64,000 bases of DNA from CAZSHX01 sp964606895 (GCA_964606895.1 CAZSHX010000007.1:1-64000); one strand, 5' to 3'. Numbered from the stretch's first letter, positions 37,383 to 46,684 are shown. Notes: generated by a model from the letters alone, not told the origin. Numbers and translations: made by a program.

Positions 37383-37994
37383 ATGGAAGTAAAGTTAAGA
37401 AGAGGATTACCTATGGGTGTCCCTATTAAATCAGGAGATAAAATTGGAATTACCTACACAGGAGAGAACATTTTATTCATAAGAAATGTTTCGGAATTTC
37501 CGTGTAAAGTTTCGTGGGCAACTCCATCTTTGCCGCCTATGCCAAATCCAATCGAGATTCAACCGAAGGATTATTTTGCTGTCAGGTTCAGTGCCAATAT
37601 TGACGAACTTATAACTTTTACTATTACAAAAGTTGAGACACCGATTATTGATTCAAATATTTATAATCTTATTGCTCAGGTAGGAAAGGTAACTCAGGTT
37701 GGTCAGGTAGGAGGATATAACTTGAACCAAAATCAGCCGTTAACAATCCCGATTCCAAATTATACAGGATTTGGAGACTATTTTTTCGAGTTTCAATCAC
37801 CTTCACCGGTAAATGTATCTGTCAATGTTAAAGAAACAGATTTAACCGGGTTCCAGCTTTATGATTTGAAATTTACCGCACAACCAAATATCAAACAAAC
37901 TTTGTATCAATATCTTGACGATGAACGAACTTTGAATTACATCATGGAGAATTTATCGCCTACTTCGACAACTGTTAAAGTTTTTGGTTATTAG
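37383..37994 (+). CDS. Paralogue 2 of the RLPxG(V/I)PIKS family
   Basis: A 203-residue protein of unknown family. N-terminus MEVKLRRGLPMGVPIKSGD; then ENILFIRNVSEFPCKV, a central AQVGKVTQVGQVGGYNLNQ patch, DYFFEFQSPSP, YDLKFTAQ and the C-terminal YQYLDDERTLN ... ENLSPTSTTVKVFGY. The last four elements recur nearly in order in paralogue 3. It is probably a beta-sandwich, cytosolic from the lack of a signal. It begins 44 nt after paralogue 1 with an AAAGGAAA site before the ATG. Confidence 0.72.
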   Translation: MEVKLRRGLPMGVPIKSGDKIGITYTGENILFIRNVSEFPCKVSWATPSLPPMPNPIEIQPKDYFAVRFSANIDELITFTITKVETPIIDSNIYNLIAQVGKVTQVGQVGGYNLNQNQPLTIPIPNYTGFGDYFFEFQSPSPVNVSVNVKETDLTGFQLYDLKFTAQPNIKQTLYQYLDDERTLNYIMENLSPTSTTVKVFGY

Positions 37995-38038
37995 AGTTTT
38001 AAAATCATAGAAATTATTAACAAATTTTAAGGAGAAAA

Positions 38039-38698
38039 ATGCCAGAAAAAGTTAGAAGAAGATTGCCTCCGGGGGTCCCGATTAAATCAGGTGTACCGCC
38101 AACCAAACTTTCGGAAATTACAAATGTGGGCGATTACGTATTGCTTATTCATAATTTCACGGAATATCCATGTGAGCTGATTTTAGATTCGATTTCACAA
38201 GGGATTATTGAGCCAAAGGAATATTTCGTTAAACATTTGGTTTTAAATAATCCTCCAATTGATCCAACAGATATTATCCCACCTTACACTCCTCAATTGG
38301 AGGTCAAAAAAAATGTTAGTTCGAATCCTGCGAATCGCAATGATCCAAATGTTGAGCATTTTTTTGCACAAATTGGAAAAGTAACTCAAATCGGTCAAAC
38401 TGTTGGATATGTTTTGAATCAGGATCATCTTGTTGAAACTGGTCCATTCAATTTATTTAACGATTATTTTTTTGAGTTTCTTATCCCAAGCCCTCCATCT
38501 TCAGTCGCTGATATTTCAATAAATGTATTTGAACCAACACAAGTTTCGGTTGATCCACCTTTTGATTTGAAATTCAAAAAACAAGTATCTGATGGCAAAA
38601 TAATATATCAGTTTCTCGATGACCAAAAAACTCTAAATTGCACATTAAAAAACTTGTCCCCAACTCCTGTGACTGTTAAAATTTGGGGATATTTGTAA
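38039..38698 (+). CDS. Paralogue 3 of the RLPxG(V/I)PIKS family
   Basis: A 219-residue protein of unknown family. N-terminus MPEKVRRRLPPGVPIKSGV; then YVLLIHNFTEYPCELIL, a Pro-rich insert (about residues 75-100), AQIGKVTQIGQTVGYVLNQ, DYFFEFLIPSPP, FDLKFKKQ and YQFLDDQKTLN ... KNLSPTPVTVKIWGYL. It is closest to paralogue 2. It starts 44 nt after paralogue 2, the same gap as before, behind an AAGGAGAAA ribosome site. It converges on the SDR gene 20 nt away. Confidence 0.72.
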   Translation: MPEKVRRRLPPGVPIKSGVPPTKLSEITNVGDYVLLIHNFTEYPCELILDSISQGIIEPKEYFVKHLVLNNPPIDPTDIIPPYTPQLEVKKNVSSNPANRNDPNVEHFFAQIGKVTQIGQTVGYVLNQDHLVETGPFNLFNDYFFEFLIPSPPSSVADISINVFEPTQVSVDPPFDLKFKKQVSDGKIIYQFLDDQKTLNCTLKNLSPTPVTVKIWGYL

Positions 38699-38718
38699 TT
38701 TATAAATAATTCATTTTT

Positions 38719-39501
38719 TTACAAACATTCGAGCCAGCCTCCGTCAACAGGAAGGCTGGCTCCCGTTATAAATGAGGCTTTTTCGGATGCAAGAAAACCG
38801 GCGGCATAAGCCAAATCTTCGGGTTTACCGAATCTGCCGACTGGTATTTCGGCAGTCATCTTCCTGGAAATTTCCTGCTCTGTTTTTCCTGATTGATCAG
38901 CTCTGCTTTTAATCAATGCTTCAAGTCTCGGAGTAAAAGTATGACCGGGGAGCAGATTATTCACCGTAATTCCGAATGGTGCAACTTCGCGGGCTAAAGT
39001 TTTTGCCCAGCTACCCATTGCCCCGCGGATTGTATTCGAAACGCCAAGATTGTGAATAGGTTGTTTTAAGCCGATTGAGATAATATTGATAATTCTTCCG
39101 AAAGCTTCCTCTTTCATTCCGGGGAGCAATGCCTGTGCAAGCATTTGGCTTGCAATAACATGCTGAGTAAAAGCTGAATTAAGGCTCTCGACGGATGCAT
39201 ACTGAATCTCGCCCGGAGCAGGACCGCCTGTGTTATTTACCAAAATATGATATTTTCTTCCCTGATTGAGAAATACATTCAAAGAATTCAAAATCATTTC
39301 CGGATTGGAAAAATCGCCTGCTATGTAATCGTAGTGAGCATTTCCAAGACTTTTCAGCTCGGTGATTACAGTTTGAAGTTTGGATTCGTTTCGGGAAATG
39401 ATTGTTACATTAGCCCCAAGTTTTGCAAACTCGAAAGCAATTGCTTTGCCTATTCCCTGAGAGGCTCCGCAAACTAATGCGTATTTATTTGATAGTTCCA
39501 T
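38719..39501 (-). CDS. Short-chain dehydrogenase/reductase
   Basis: A 260-residue NAD(P)-dependent oxidoreductase. It has the Rossmann motif GASQGIGKAIA at about residues 12-22, NNTGGPAPG (NNAG-type), a Ser in INIISIG, and PVDGGW at the C-terminus. The usual YxxxK is not obvious: at the expected place the sequence is GVSNTIRGAMGSWAKTLA, so the catalytic Tyr/Lys pair appears changed (N/G in place of Y/K). That makes a classical dehydrogenase activity uncertain; some divergent SDRs lack the motif. Substrate unknown. The 3' end carries a perfect 10-bp inverted repeat inside the coding sequence. Confidence 0.75.
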   Translation of the reverse strand: MELSNKYALVCGASQGIGKAIAFEFAKLGANVTIISRNESKLQTVITELKSLGNAHYDYIAGDFSNPEMILNSLNVFLNQGRKYHILVNNTGGPAPGEIQYASVESLNSAFTQHVIASQMLAQALLPGMKEEAFGRIINIISIGLKQPIHNLGVSNTIRGAMGSWAKTLAREVAPFGITVNNLLPGHTFTPRLEALIKSRADQSGKTEQEISRKMTAEIPVGRFGKPEDLAYAAGFLASEKASFITGASLPVDGGWLECL

Positions 39502-39692
39502 TGTTGACTTTTAAGATAGTTAAAAATGTTAATGAATGAAAGAAACGTAAAATATTTTAATTCAAAATTGATGCCCGAAAAAAAAATTTTAGCAAAACTA
39601 CAATTAAGTTTTGGGTATTTGAAAATTTTAATATAAATTAGTGAATAGTAATATTTAATTTTTTGTTTTTTAACTTTTTTTAAGGGGGATTC

Positions 39693-40238
39693 ATGAAGAA
39701 ATTTCTTATTATTCTCATTATTGCACTAATAAGCGTGCAGTTCGCTGATGCTCAGAGAAAAAAATCGAGCATGTTTGACGATACTCCATCCGACAGAGGT
39801 TGGAATGAAGGTGATTTATATATAGGTCCACTTCTCGGGCTTGGTTGGGGAGCCGCAATCGGCGTTGACGGAGAATATGCAATCACAGACAAAAAATGGG
39901 TGGCAATTGGAGTCGGTGGAAATTTAGCATATCACACAGGTTTATCATATTCATGGTATTCCGAAACCATGATTTCTGCTTCGGTTTATGCTTCATACCA
40001 TCTTTTCCCACATAAGAAATTTGACGTTTACGCAAAGCTGGGTTTAGGATACAGACATTATTCCTATACTTATAATGACCCACTATGGGACAGATACTAT
40101 TCAACTCCAAGTAATGCAAGTATTGGTGAAATTTTCGAAGCCGGTCTTCGCTATTACTTCACACCCGCTATAGCTTTCCGTGCATTTGCAGGTTCACCTG
40201 TTTATTTAGGTGTAGGTTTAGATTTCAAATTGATGTAA
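39693..40238 (+). CDS. Small outer-membrane beta-barrel protein
   Basis: A 181-residue protein with signal peptide ending VQFADAQ. The mature part has about eight amphipathic strands (YIGPLLGLGWGAAIGVDGEY; KKWVAIGVGGNLAYHTG; ISASVYASYHLF; DVYAKLGLGYRHYSY; IFEAGLRYYFTPAIAFRAFAG; LGVGLDFKLM). It resembles the 8-stranded OmpX/porin-family barrels. A GGGGG purine stretch precedes the ATG and a strong terminator follows. No function is inferred beyond outer-membrane location. Confidence 0.75.
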   Translation: MKKFLIILIIALISVQFADAQRKKSSMFDDTPSDRGWNEGDLYIGPLLGLGWGAAIGVDGEYAITDKKWVAIGVGGNLAYHTGLSYSWYSETMISASVYASYHLFPHKKFDVYAKLGLGYRHYSYTYNDPLWDRYYSTPSNASIGEIFEAGLRYYFTPAIAFRAFAGSPVYLGVGLDFKLM

Positions 40239-40261
40239 AATCATTCCACAATATATCAAGA

Positions 40262-40302
40262 AAAAGGCAGACTTCAAATTAAAGTCTGCCTTTTGTTTTT
40301 TA
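40262..40302 (+). terminator. Terminator between the barrel gene and pckA
   Basis: A stem AAGGCAGACTT (40264-40274) pairs with AAGTCTGCCTT (40282-40292), flanked by A and T runs on both sides. It can therefore serve both the plus-strand barrel gene and the minus-strand pckA. Confidence 0.8.
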
Positions 40303-40318
40303 CGAGTGAGAATTTCTT

Positions 40319-41971
40319 CTAAAGCTGGGACAATCTTGTCGGACCGGCTTGTTTAACTTCGTCGTTAGTTCCGGGGAACAACTTGAAGTTCTCAACAAAT
40401 CTTGCGGCTAAACCATCATACCGTTTCCAGTATTCGGCTTTATTACCCCATGAATTTTCCGGGTCCAAAACGTCCTGAGGAACGTCGGGACATGAAAGCG
40501 GGACTTCAAATCCAAAAAGTTTATCTCTTCTGTATTCAACTTCATTCAGTTTACCTTCGAGTGCGGCATTAAGAAGATTTCTTGTGTGGCGTATTGAAAT
40601 ACGTTTACCCACGCCAAAAGGACCTCCTACCCAGCCGGTATTAACCAACCAGACCTGAACTCCGTGCTGAAGCATTTTTTTCTTCAGAAGATATGCGTAA
40701 TCTGATGGATGATGAACCATAAAAGGTGCACCAAAACAAGCACTGAATGTGATCTGAGGTTCAATGCCCAAACCAAGTTCGGTCCCTGCAATTTTAGATG
40801 TATATCCGCTGATGAAATGATACATAGCCTGCTCAGGACTCAATCTTGCAATCGGAGGCATAACGCCTGATGCATCGCAGGTAAGGAAGATGATATTTTT
40901 CGGATGAGATTCTGCCATCTTTTCGGGGACGACATTGGAAATAAACTCAAGAGGATAAGATGCTCTTGTGTTTTCAGTAATTTTCTCATCGTCAAGATCA
41001 ATCTTACGTGATGTCATATCATAGGGCACATTTTCAAGAATAGTTCCGAATCTTCTTGTACAGGCATAAATTTCAGGTTCATGCTCGGAAGAAAGGCGGA
41101 TTACTTTTGCATAACATCCGGCTTCAAAATTGAACACACCTGTATCGCTCCACCCATGTTCGTCATCGCCGATAAGTCTTCTTTTCGGGTCGGCAGAAAG
41201 CGTGGTTTTACCTGTTCCGCTCAATCCGAAAAACAAAGCTACATCACCGCCATCGCCGACATTAGCAGAGCAGTGCATCGAAAGAACGCCTTCTTTTGGA
41301 AGCAAGTAGTTCAAAACAGTGAAAATTGTCTTCTTGATTTCCCCACCGTAAGCAGTGCCGCCAATTAGAGCAAGTCTTTGAGCAAAATTGAGAGCAATGA
41401 AAGTTTCGGTTCTTGTCCCGTCAATTCTGGGGTCAGCTTTAAACTTAGGTAATGCAATAATTGTAAATTCAGGAATATGTTTTTTCAGTTCGTCTTTGTT
41501 TTGAGTTGTAATAAACATATTACGTGCAAAAAGGCTGTGCCATGCATACTCTGTTATAACACGAATAGGCAGACGATAAGCAGGGTCAGCACCGGCAAAA
41601 CAATCCTGTACATAAACTTCTTCGCCTTGCAGGTAAGACAGCATTCTTACGAGCAGAGAATCAAATTTCTCTGAACTCATTGGTCTGTTGTAAACTCCCC
41701 ACCATATATCTTCATTGGTTTCTTCTTCGTGAACCACAAATTTATCGTTAGCGGCACGGGCTGTATGTTTGCCGGTATTTACGACAAAAGGACCCTGACT
41801 CGACATGTGTCCTTCGTTCCTAAAAATAGCTTCTTCGTAAAGAGCTTCGTCAGGCAGATTCCAGTAAACCATATCCAAACCTGTAATACCGTGATTTGAC
41901 AGTTTGTAATCTGATGCTAATTCGCCCGCATGTTTTTGGGCAGGTGTTGCGAATTCAAGATATTTACTCAT
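40319..41971 (-). CDS. pckA: Phosphoenolpyruvate carboxykinase (ATP)
   Basis: A 550-residue gluconeogenic enzyme converting oxaloacetate and ATP to PEP. Signatures include the P-loop GLSGTGKTTLS near residue 247, LIGDDEHGWSD for metal binding, and GVFNFEAGCYAKVI (the more usual text is FEGGCYAK; one Gly is Ala). The frame opens with a TTG six bases earlier, but the ATG at 41969-41971 gives MSKYLEFA and overlaps the upstream gene's stop by four bases (ATGA). The enzyme is coupled to an aminotransferase that can supply oxaloacetate from aspartate. Confidence 0.96.
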   Translation of the reverse strand: MSKYLEFATPAQKHAGELASDYKLSNHGITGLDMVYWNLPDEALYEEAIFRNEGHMSSQGPFVVNTGKHTARAANDKFVVHEEETNEDIWWGVYNRPMSSEKFDSLLVRMLSYLQGEEVYVQDCFAGADPAYRLPIRVITEYAWHSLFARNMFITTQNKDELKKHIPEFTIIALPKFKADPRIDGTRTETFIALNFAQRLALIGGTAYGGEIKKTIFTVLNYLLPKEGVLSMHCSANVGDGGDVALFFGLSGTGKTTLSADPKRRLIGDDEHGWSDTGVFNFEAGCYAKVIRLSSEHEPEIYACTRRFGTILENVPYDMTSRKIDLDDEKITENTRASYPLEFISNVVPEKMAESHPKNIIFLTCDASGVMPPIARLSPEQAMYHFISGYTSKIAGTELGLGIEPQITFSACFGAPFMVHHPSDYAYLLKKKMLQHGVQVWLVNTGWVGGPFGVGKRISIRHTRNLLNAALEGKLNEVEYRRDKLFGFEVPLSCPDVPQDVLDPENSWGNKAEYWKRYDGLAARFVENFKLFPGTNDEVKQAGPTRLSQL

Positions 41972-43185
41972 GACCAATCCCTGTATAGTTTGCGGTCACC
42001 AAGATACAATTCATTTGGGGAATTCGGGTCAATCACCCATTTGATTCTTTCGATTCCTTCCGTTATGTCTTTCATGGTTCCGCAAGTTGATATTCTGATA
42101 TGACCTTCCATACCGAACTCAATACCGGGAACAACAAGAACCTGAACTTTTTCGAAGAGGAGATTAGCCAATTTCACTGAACTCTTTTCGAAAGCACTGA
42201 AATCAGGGAATGTATAGAAAGTTCCATCCGGCACTTGTAGGTGAACTCCATCTATTGTTTTTAAAAGTGCAGTCAGGACTTTGCAGTTATTCTGCAAGGT
42301 CACTCTAAGGCTGTCCACACACGATTGAACACCATTAAGGGCACCAACTGCGGCTTGCTGAACAACAACAGAAGCACCGGAAGTCTGGTGACTCTGAATA
42401 TTAGTCATAGCTTCAATGATTTTCTTGTTAGCAACAGCCCAACCGATTCTGAAACCGGTCATGGCATAAGCCTTAGAAACGCCGTTGACGACAATCAGTC
42501 TGGAGTTTTCGGATAAATCTTTTGCGTATTTGTAGCAGGGAACCCATTTTTTATTATCAAAAATGAGTCTGTGGTAAATATCATCCATAATAAGATAAAT
42601 ACCCTTTTTCTCGCAGAACTCTACGATTTCGGCAATGAATTCTTCGGGGTACATAACTCCAGTAGGATTGTTCGGGCTATTAATGATAATAACCTTAGTG
42701 TAGGAAGTTACAACCTGTTCAATATCTTTCAATCTGGGGTAAAAACTACCTGATTCGGATACAACAGGCACAGGAATACCGCCAACAAGTTTAATCATTT
42801 CAGGATAGCTAACCCAGTAGGGCGAAGGATAAATCACTTCTTCCTGTGGATTGACCAAAGCCTGAAGAGCAACCATGATAGATTGTTTTGCTCCGCTTGA
42901 GGCAATAACGTTTTCGGGTTCGACAATTCTGCCATACCATTCATCGGTATAGCGAATAATGGCTTTTTTTAATGTTGGAATACCGTCAGCCGGAGTGTAA
43001 CGAACTTCTCCTGAATTAATTAATGCCGCCGCACTGACAAGTGCATCAATTGGTGCTCGTGTTTTCGGTTCTCCGCCGCCAAGGTGAATAACTGGGTCGC
43101 CCTTAGCTCTCATCAATGCCGCTTTTTCATTCAATTTAAGCGTTGCTGATTCTTTAATCGAACGTGCAATAAGACTGAGACTCAT
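41968..43185 (-). CDS. PLP-dependent aminotransferase, aspartate aminotransferase type
   Basis: A 405-residue class I aminotransferase. It has GGGEPKTRAP, the NSPNNPTGVMY motif, IIDD-type (LIMDDIYH) Asp and the PLP Lys in VNGVSKAYAMTGFRIGW near residue 238, with RISTCG near the C-terminus (substrate carboxylate Arg). It most resembles AspC/AspB-like enzymes of the I-gamma type; substrate specificity is inferred. It lies immediately upstream of, and is translationally coupled to, pckA, which fits aspartate-fed gluconeogenesis. Confidence 0.88.
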   Translation of the reverse strand: MSLSLIARSIKESATLKLNEKAALMRAKGDPVIHLGGGEPKTRAPIDALVSAAALINSGEVRYTPADGIPTLKKAIIRYTDEWYGRIVEPENVIASSGAKQSIMVALQALVNPQEEVIYPSPYWVSYPEMIKLVGGIPVPVVSESGSFYPRLKDIEQVVTSYTKVIIINSPNNPTGVMYPEEFIAEIVEFCEKKGIYLIMDDIYHRLIFDNKKWVPCYKYAKDLSENSRLIVVNGVSKAYAMTGFRIGWAVANKKIIEAMTNIQSHQTSGASVVVQQAAVGALNGVQSCVDSLRVTLQNNCKVLTALLKTIDGVHLQVPDGTFYTFPDFSAFEKSSVKLANLLFEKVQVLVVPGIEFGMEGHIRISTCGTMKDITEGIERIKWVIDPNSPNELYLGDRKLYRDWS

Positions 43186-43387
43186 TACAATTCCTTTAAC
43201 AGTTCATAAAAATCAAATCCTTAACCAAATAAGTTTTGACTAAGGATATTTATTAATTAGTAATATTTCAAATTTGAATATTATCAAAAGCAAAATTCTT
43301 AAATTATTATCGTAATTGCAAAGAAAATCTTTATTTTTTGCCTGAATCGGGCTTTTTTTCAAGAAATAAAGTTCTCTCAGCCTAAGA

Positions 43388-44038
43388 TTAATTTTCTCCT
43401 GTCTTAAAAAAAGGACAGATTGTATTGATTTTACATTCCATACATTTAGGTTTTCGGGCGATGCAGGTCTTTCTGCCGTGATTGATGAAATAATGTGTAA
43501 AGATTACCCATTGCTCTTTGGGGATTAACTCCATCAGCTTGAATTCTACTTTTTCGGCAATTTGAGTATCGGTAAATCCAAGACGATTTGAAATTCTGAG
43601 TACATGAGTATCAACAACTATTCCCGGTACCTCGAAGCAATGTCCCAAAATAACATTCGCTGTTTTTCTGCCGACTCCCGGGAGCATCAAAAGCTCTTCC
43701 ATGTTATCGGGTACAATACCTCCGAATTTCTCAATAAGCATTTGAGCCGTTAAAATTATATGGTTTGATTTGGCTTTGTAATATCCTGTTGAGAAAACAA
43801 GTTTCTCCAAATCTTCCTGTTTCATTTCCGAAAAATGTTCAGGTTTGTTGAATTTTTTAAAAAGTTTTTCGGTTACCATATTTACGCGGTCGTCGGTACA
43901 TTGTGCCGAGAGTATTGTTGCAACAAGCAGTTGGAAAGGAGTTTGGAAGTTTAACTGTATTTTAACATCCGGATATTCTTTACTCAAGACATCGAGGACA
44001 ATTGCCATACGTTCTTTATCGTTATTTTTCTTTTTCAT
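43388..44038 (-). CDS. nth: Endonuclease III
   Basis: A 216-residue DNA glycosylase/AP lyase that removes oxidised pyrimidines. The helix-hairpin-helix LPGVGRKTANVIL contains the catalytic Lys, and the Asp lies in VVDTHVLRISNRLG. A [4Fe-4S] cluster motif C-x6-C-x2-C-x5-C is complete at the C-terminus (CIARKPKCMECKINTIC). Length is normal. It is the last gene of the run that includes comEC and pgeF. Confidence 0.96.
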   Translation of the reverse strand: MKKKNNDKERMAIVLDVLSKEYPDVKIQLNFQTPFQLLVATILSAQCTDDRVNMVTEKLFKKFNKPEHFSEMKQEDLEKLVFSTGYYKAKSNHIILTAQMLIEKFGGIVPDNMEELLMLPGVGRKTANVILGHCFEVPGIVVDTHVLRISNRLGFTDTQIAEKVEFKLMELIPKEQWVIFTHYFINHGRKTCIARKPKCMECKINTICPFFKTGEN

Positions 44039-44067
44039 TTAAAGTTTGATTTGGTTAATGAATTCAA

Positions 44068-44796
44068 TTATCTGAGTCCGATAAAAGCCGCCATTCGTCC
44101 TGAATTTTCGTTGTCGCGGCGGAAGGAATGACAGTTGGTATCTTCTATCGAACAAACATCGGAAATTTCAATATTTTGGGGATTTATTCCGCACATTGTT
44201 AGTTGCTCTAGTATTTGAGATTTATTATCAAACAGATACTTGCCGTTTCCGATTTCAACTGAGTGATTAGGAAAATATTGAGCAACTTCAAATCCGACTT
44301 CATAGTTCTTCCCTCCTGCAGATGGTGCAATGTAAACTAATAAATCAGCACTACTTACACCGAATTCATCATTTAGCTTTCGTATTCCTTCTTTAACGAT
44401 ATTTTGCTTTGTACCCCTCCAACCCGAATGCAGGGCGGCAACAATTTCAGTTTTGGGGTCATAGAGCAAAATACCTCCGCAATCAGCCAATTTAACATAA
44501 ATCAAAATCCCGCGTTCATTCGTAATCATACCGTCTGCTTCAGCAGAAACCGTATTATGATTCATGAAAAGAATATTTGAGCCGTGAACCTGCTTGTTGC
44601 ATTTTAATGAACTTACAGGATATCCAAGCTGTTCGGCAAGAATTTGCTGATGCACTATTGCTTCTTCGTCTGTCAGTATATCCGCTTTGTGAACCGAAAA
44701 TCCGTTGGGAGGAAATAAATGCAGATTACGTTTTGTAACTCCTGCTATTATTTTGTTCTGTGGAAAGATTGTCGGTTGGAATAAATCTATGTTCAT
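44068..44796 (-). CDS. pgeF: Polyphenol oxidase/PgeF (YfiH) family protein
   Basis: A 242-residue protein with the YfiH/LACC1 Zn site: His in NKQVHGSNI, Cys in LADCGGILLY and His in ALHSGWRGT. Older annotation calls it laccase; the family is now known as purine nucleoside phosphorylase or peptidoglycan editing factor (PgeF) in bacteria. The segment YIAPSAGGKNYEVG is also typical. It lies four bases after comEC and 29 nt before nth, so the three are probably cotranscribed. Confidence 0.9.
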   Translation of the reverse strand: MNIDLFQPTIFPQNKIIAGVTKRNLHLFPPNGFSVHKADILTDEEAIVHQQILAEQLGYPVSSLKCNKQVHGSNILFMNHNTVSAEADGMITNERGILIYVKLADCGGILLYDPKTEIVAALHSGWRGTKQNIVKEGIRKLNDEFGVSSADLLVYIAPSAGGKNYEVGFEVAQYFPNHSVEIGNGKYLFDNKSQILEQLTMCGINPQNIEISDVCSIEDTNCHSFRRDNENSGRMAAFIGLR

Positions 44797-44800
44797 ATTT

Positions 44801-46684
44801 CTAATATTTTAAATTGGTTAGTTGGGGAATTTTAATTTTGCTGTCAATTAAATTGTTAATCTTCTTTTGGCTTGCAATATCTAATTCAACTATTCTGAAC
44901 TTTTTCTTTTTCTTAATTTCATCCGAAATTCCAATACTTGAAAGTCCTGTTACTCCTATAGTCAGCGAATCTTTTGTTTCGGCAAGATAAGTTTCAAGGC
45001 TGTAGTCACGCAAAGCTCTGCTTGTATTCCTCCTGTCGCTGATTAAAGCAAACTTAATGGATTTTGAAATCTGAACTTCAGTAAGGACAACATTCTCTCT
45101 GGGAAAGAATCTGACATCAGGCTGATAAAGAGAAGTAAGGATAATTGTAAACATGATTGCAACTAATGAACTCAAGCCGAATCTAAAAAGGAATTTTCGA
45201 ATACTATCCGACAAGAATAAATATATAATTGCCGAAGACATTAAAATTGATAATGGAAAAATATTGGAAGATTTGATATAAGCCGCCGGTATATCATTTG
45301 CAAAATGGCAAATCCAATTACTTAATATTAATAAAACATCTGCTGTATTTGCATAAATTACAGCAACCTGCCACCAAAAGAATGAAAAGAAAAGAGATAT
45401 AACCGAAAATATCAGAGAAAAACTCGTTAGCGGGACAACAATCAAGTTAGCTAATGGCGAAACCAAAGAATAAATTTCAAAGTAATAAGCTACAATCGGT
45501 GTAACTGCAACAGATGCAGAAAGAGTTATCGCTAATGACGATGAAATAAAATTGATTGATTCAGAATTGAATAATTGGTTAAATCTTTCTTCAAAAAGTG
45601 GATAGAAAAATCCTATCCCGAATAGTGAAGCAACGGACATTTGGAATCCTGCTGAATAAATCATTTCCGGTTGGAATATAATAATTATGAGTACAACAAA
45701 AGATAAAACATTCAACAGGACTATTTTTCTTTCGACTGTATAAAGAAACATAAAAGTAATAGCCATAAACCCTGCCCTGATTGCGGAAGGCTGGAACCCC
45801 GTAATAAATAAGTATGAAACCAAACAAATACTGAAAAAAGCAAATTTAAGCCACCTATTTCTGAAAAATCCGGTTAGCAAATATATCATTACGGAAATAA
45901 TTCCCACATGCAAACCGCTTACAGCCAGTACATGAATTGTTCCTGAATATGAATATGCAAGCCTTGTTTCCTTGGGGACTTTTGTCTGGTCACCTGTTAC
46001 AAGGGCAATTGCCAAACCTTTGTTTTCTTCACTAAACAGATTATTGAGCTTATACTGAATTACTTCGCTTATTTGCTCGCGAAGGTAATTCATGCCTTTT
46101 GGCTTGCCAAGGACTGCAACATCGCTTTCGTAAGCTCTTGCGAACCATTGGGCATCTAAAAACGATGCGTAATTAACTTCATCAGGCTCATTCGGCAGAT
46201 TTTTCAATCTCGGCGGATGAATTTTAACTGATGCATAAATCGTACTACCTGAATAAAAGTTAATTTTCAGATTTTTGGGATTGAAAATTGAAAGGACAAT
46301 TACAGCATTCTGAATTGGCTTGAAAGGTTGAGCGTCAAGCTCACCCTTTGCAATACATCTGATATACATGGAATCTTTTGCAAGAATTTTTTCAATTTTG
46401 CCTTCGAATACAGCAGGAATGTCATGCATTGTTTTGTCTAATACAACAGGACTGTTGTCTGCCAAACTGAAAGAAATTATCAGCCCAATCGCAACACCAC
46501 AAACAAGAAATGCATAAAAATTATTTCCGAGCTTATATAAAATAAGCCCGGAAACAATAGCAATAAATATTACCAAGCAAAGAAGAAAAATATTCCAAAA
46601 GCAATACATGCCGACTGCAATTCCTACCGCGACCATAATCAACAGCAGGAATGCTGGAAGTTCGCTTAATCTGAAATTTGTCAT
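44801..46684 (-). CDS. comEC: ComEC/Rec2 family DNA-uptake channel protein
   Basis: A 627-residue polytopic membrane protein. An N-terminal membrane and OB-like part (DUF4131-type, with PPRLKNLPNEPDEVNYASFLDAQ) is followed by the competence domain with VLAVSGLHVGIISVM and FITGFQPSAIRAGFMAI. The metallo-beta-lactamase domain of many Firmicute homologues is absent; the end is a short hydrophilic tail. It is the inner-membrane channel for transformation in competent bacteria. Its start overlaps the stop of the upstream T9SS cargo gene by four bases. Confidence 0.88.
   Translation of the reverse strand: MTNFRLSELPAFLLLIMVAVGIAVGMYCFWNIFLLCLVIFIAIVSGLILYKLGNNFYAFLVCGVAIGLIISFSLADNSPVVLDKTMHDIPAVFEGKIEKILAKDSMYIRCIAKGELDAQPFKPIQNAVIVLSIFNPKNLKINFYSGSTIYASVKIHPPRLKNLPNEPDEVNYASFLDAQWFARAYESDVAVLGKPKGMNYLREQISEVIQYKLNNLFSEENKGLAIALVTGDQTKVPKETRLAYSYSGTIHVLAVSGLHVGIISVMIYLLTGFFRNRWLKFAFFSICLVSYLFITGFQPSAIRAGFMAITFMFLYTVERKIVLLNVLSFVVLIIIIFQPEMIYSAGFQMSVASLFGIGFFYPLFEERFNQLFNSESINFISSSLAITLSASVAVTPIVAYYFEIYSLVSPLANLIVVPLTSFSLIFSVISLFFSFFWWQVAVIYANTADVLLILSNWICHFANDIPAAYIKSSNIFPLSILMSSAIIYLFLSDSIRKFLFRFGLSSLVAIMFTIILTSLYQPDVRFFPRENVVLTEVQISKSIKFALISDRRNTSRALRDYSLETYLAETKDSLTIGVTGLSSIGISDEIKKKKKFRIVELDIASQKKINNLIDSKIKIPQLTNLKY

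Noticed and set aside
43340..43359. GCCTGAATCGGGC with a T-run, resembling a terminator
   Set aside because: The stem is only 3-4 bp and no plus-strand gene lies upstream.
44801..46684. ComEC considered as truncated for lack of a metallo-beta-lactamase domain
   Set aside because: Many Bacteroidota-type ComEC proteins lack that domain, and the reading frame is clean with a coupled downstream gene.
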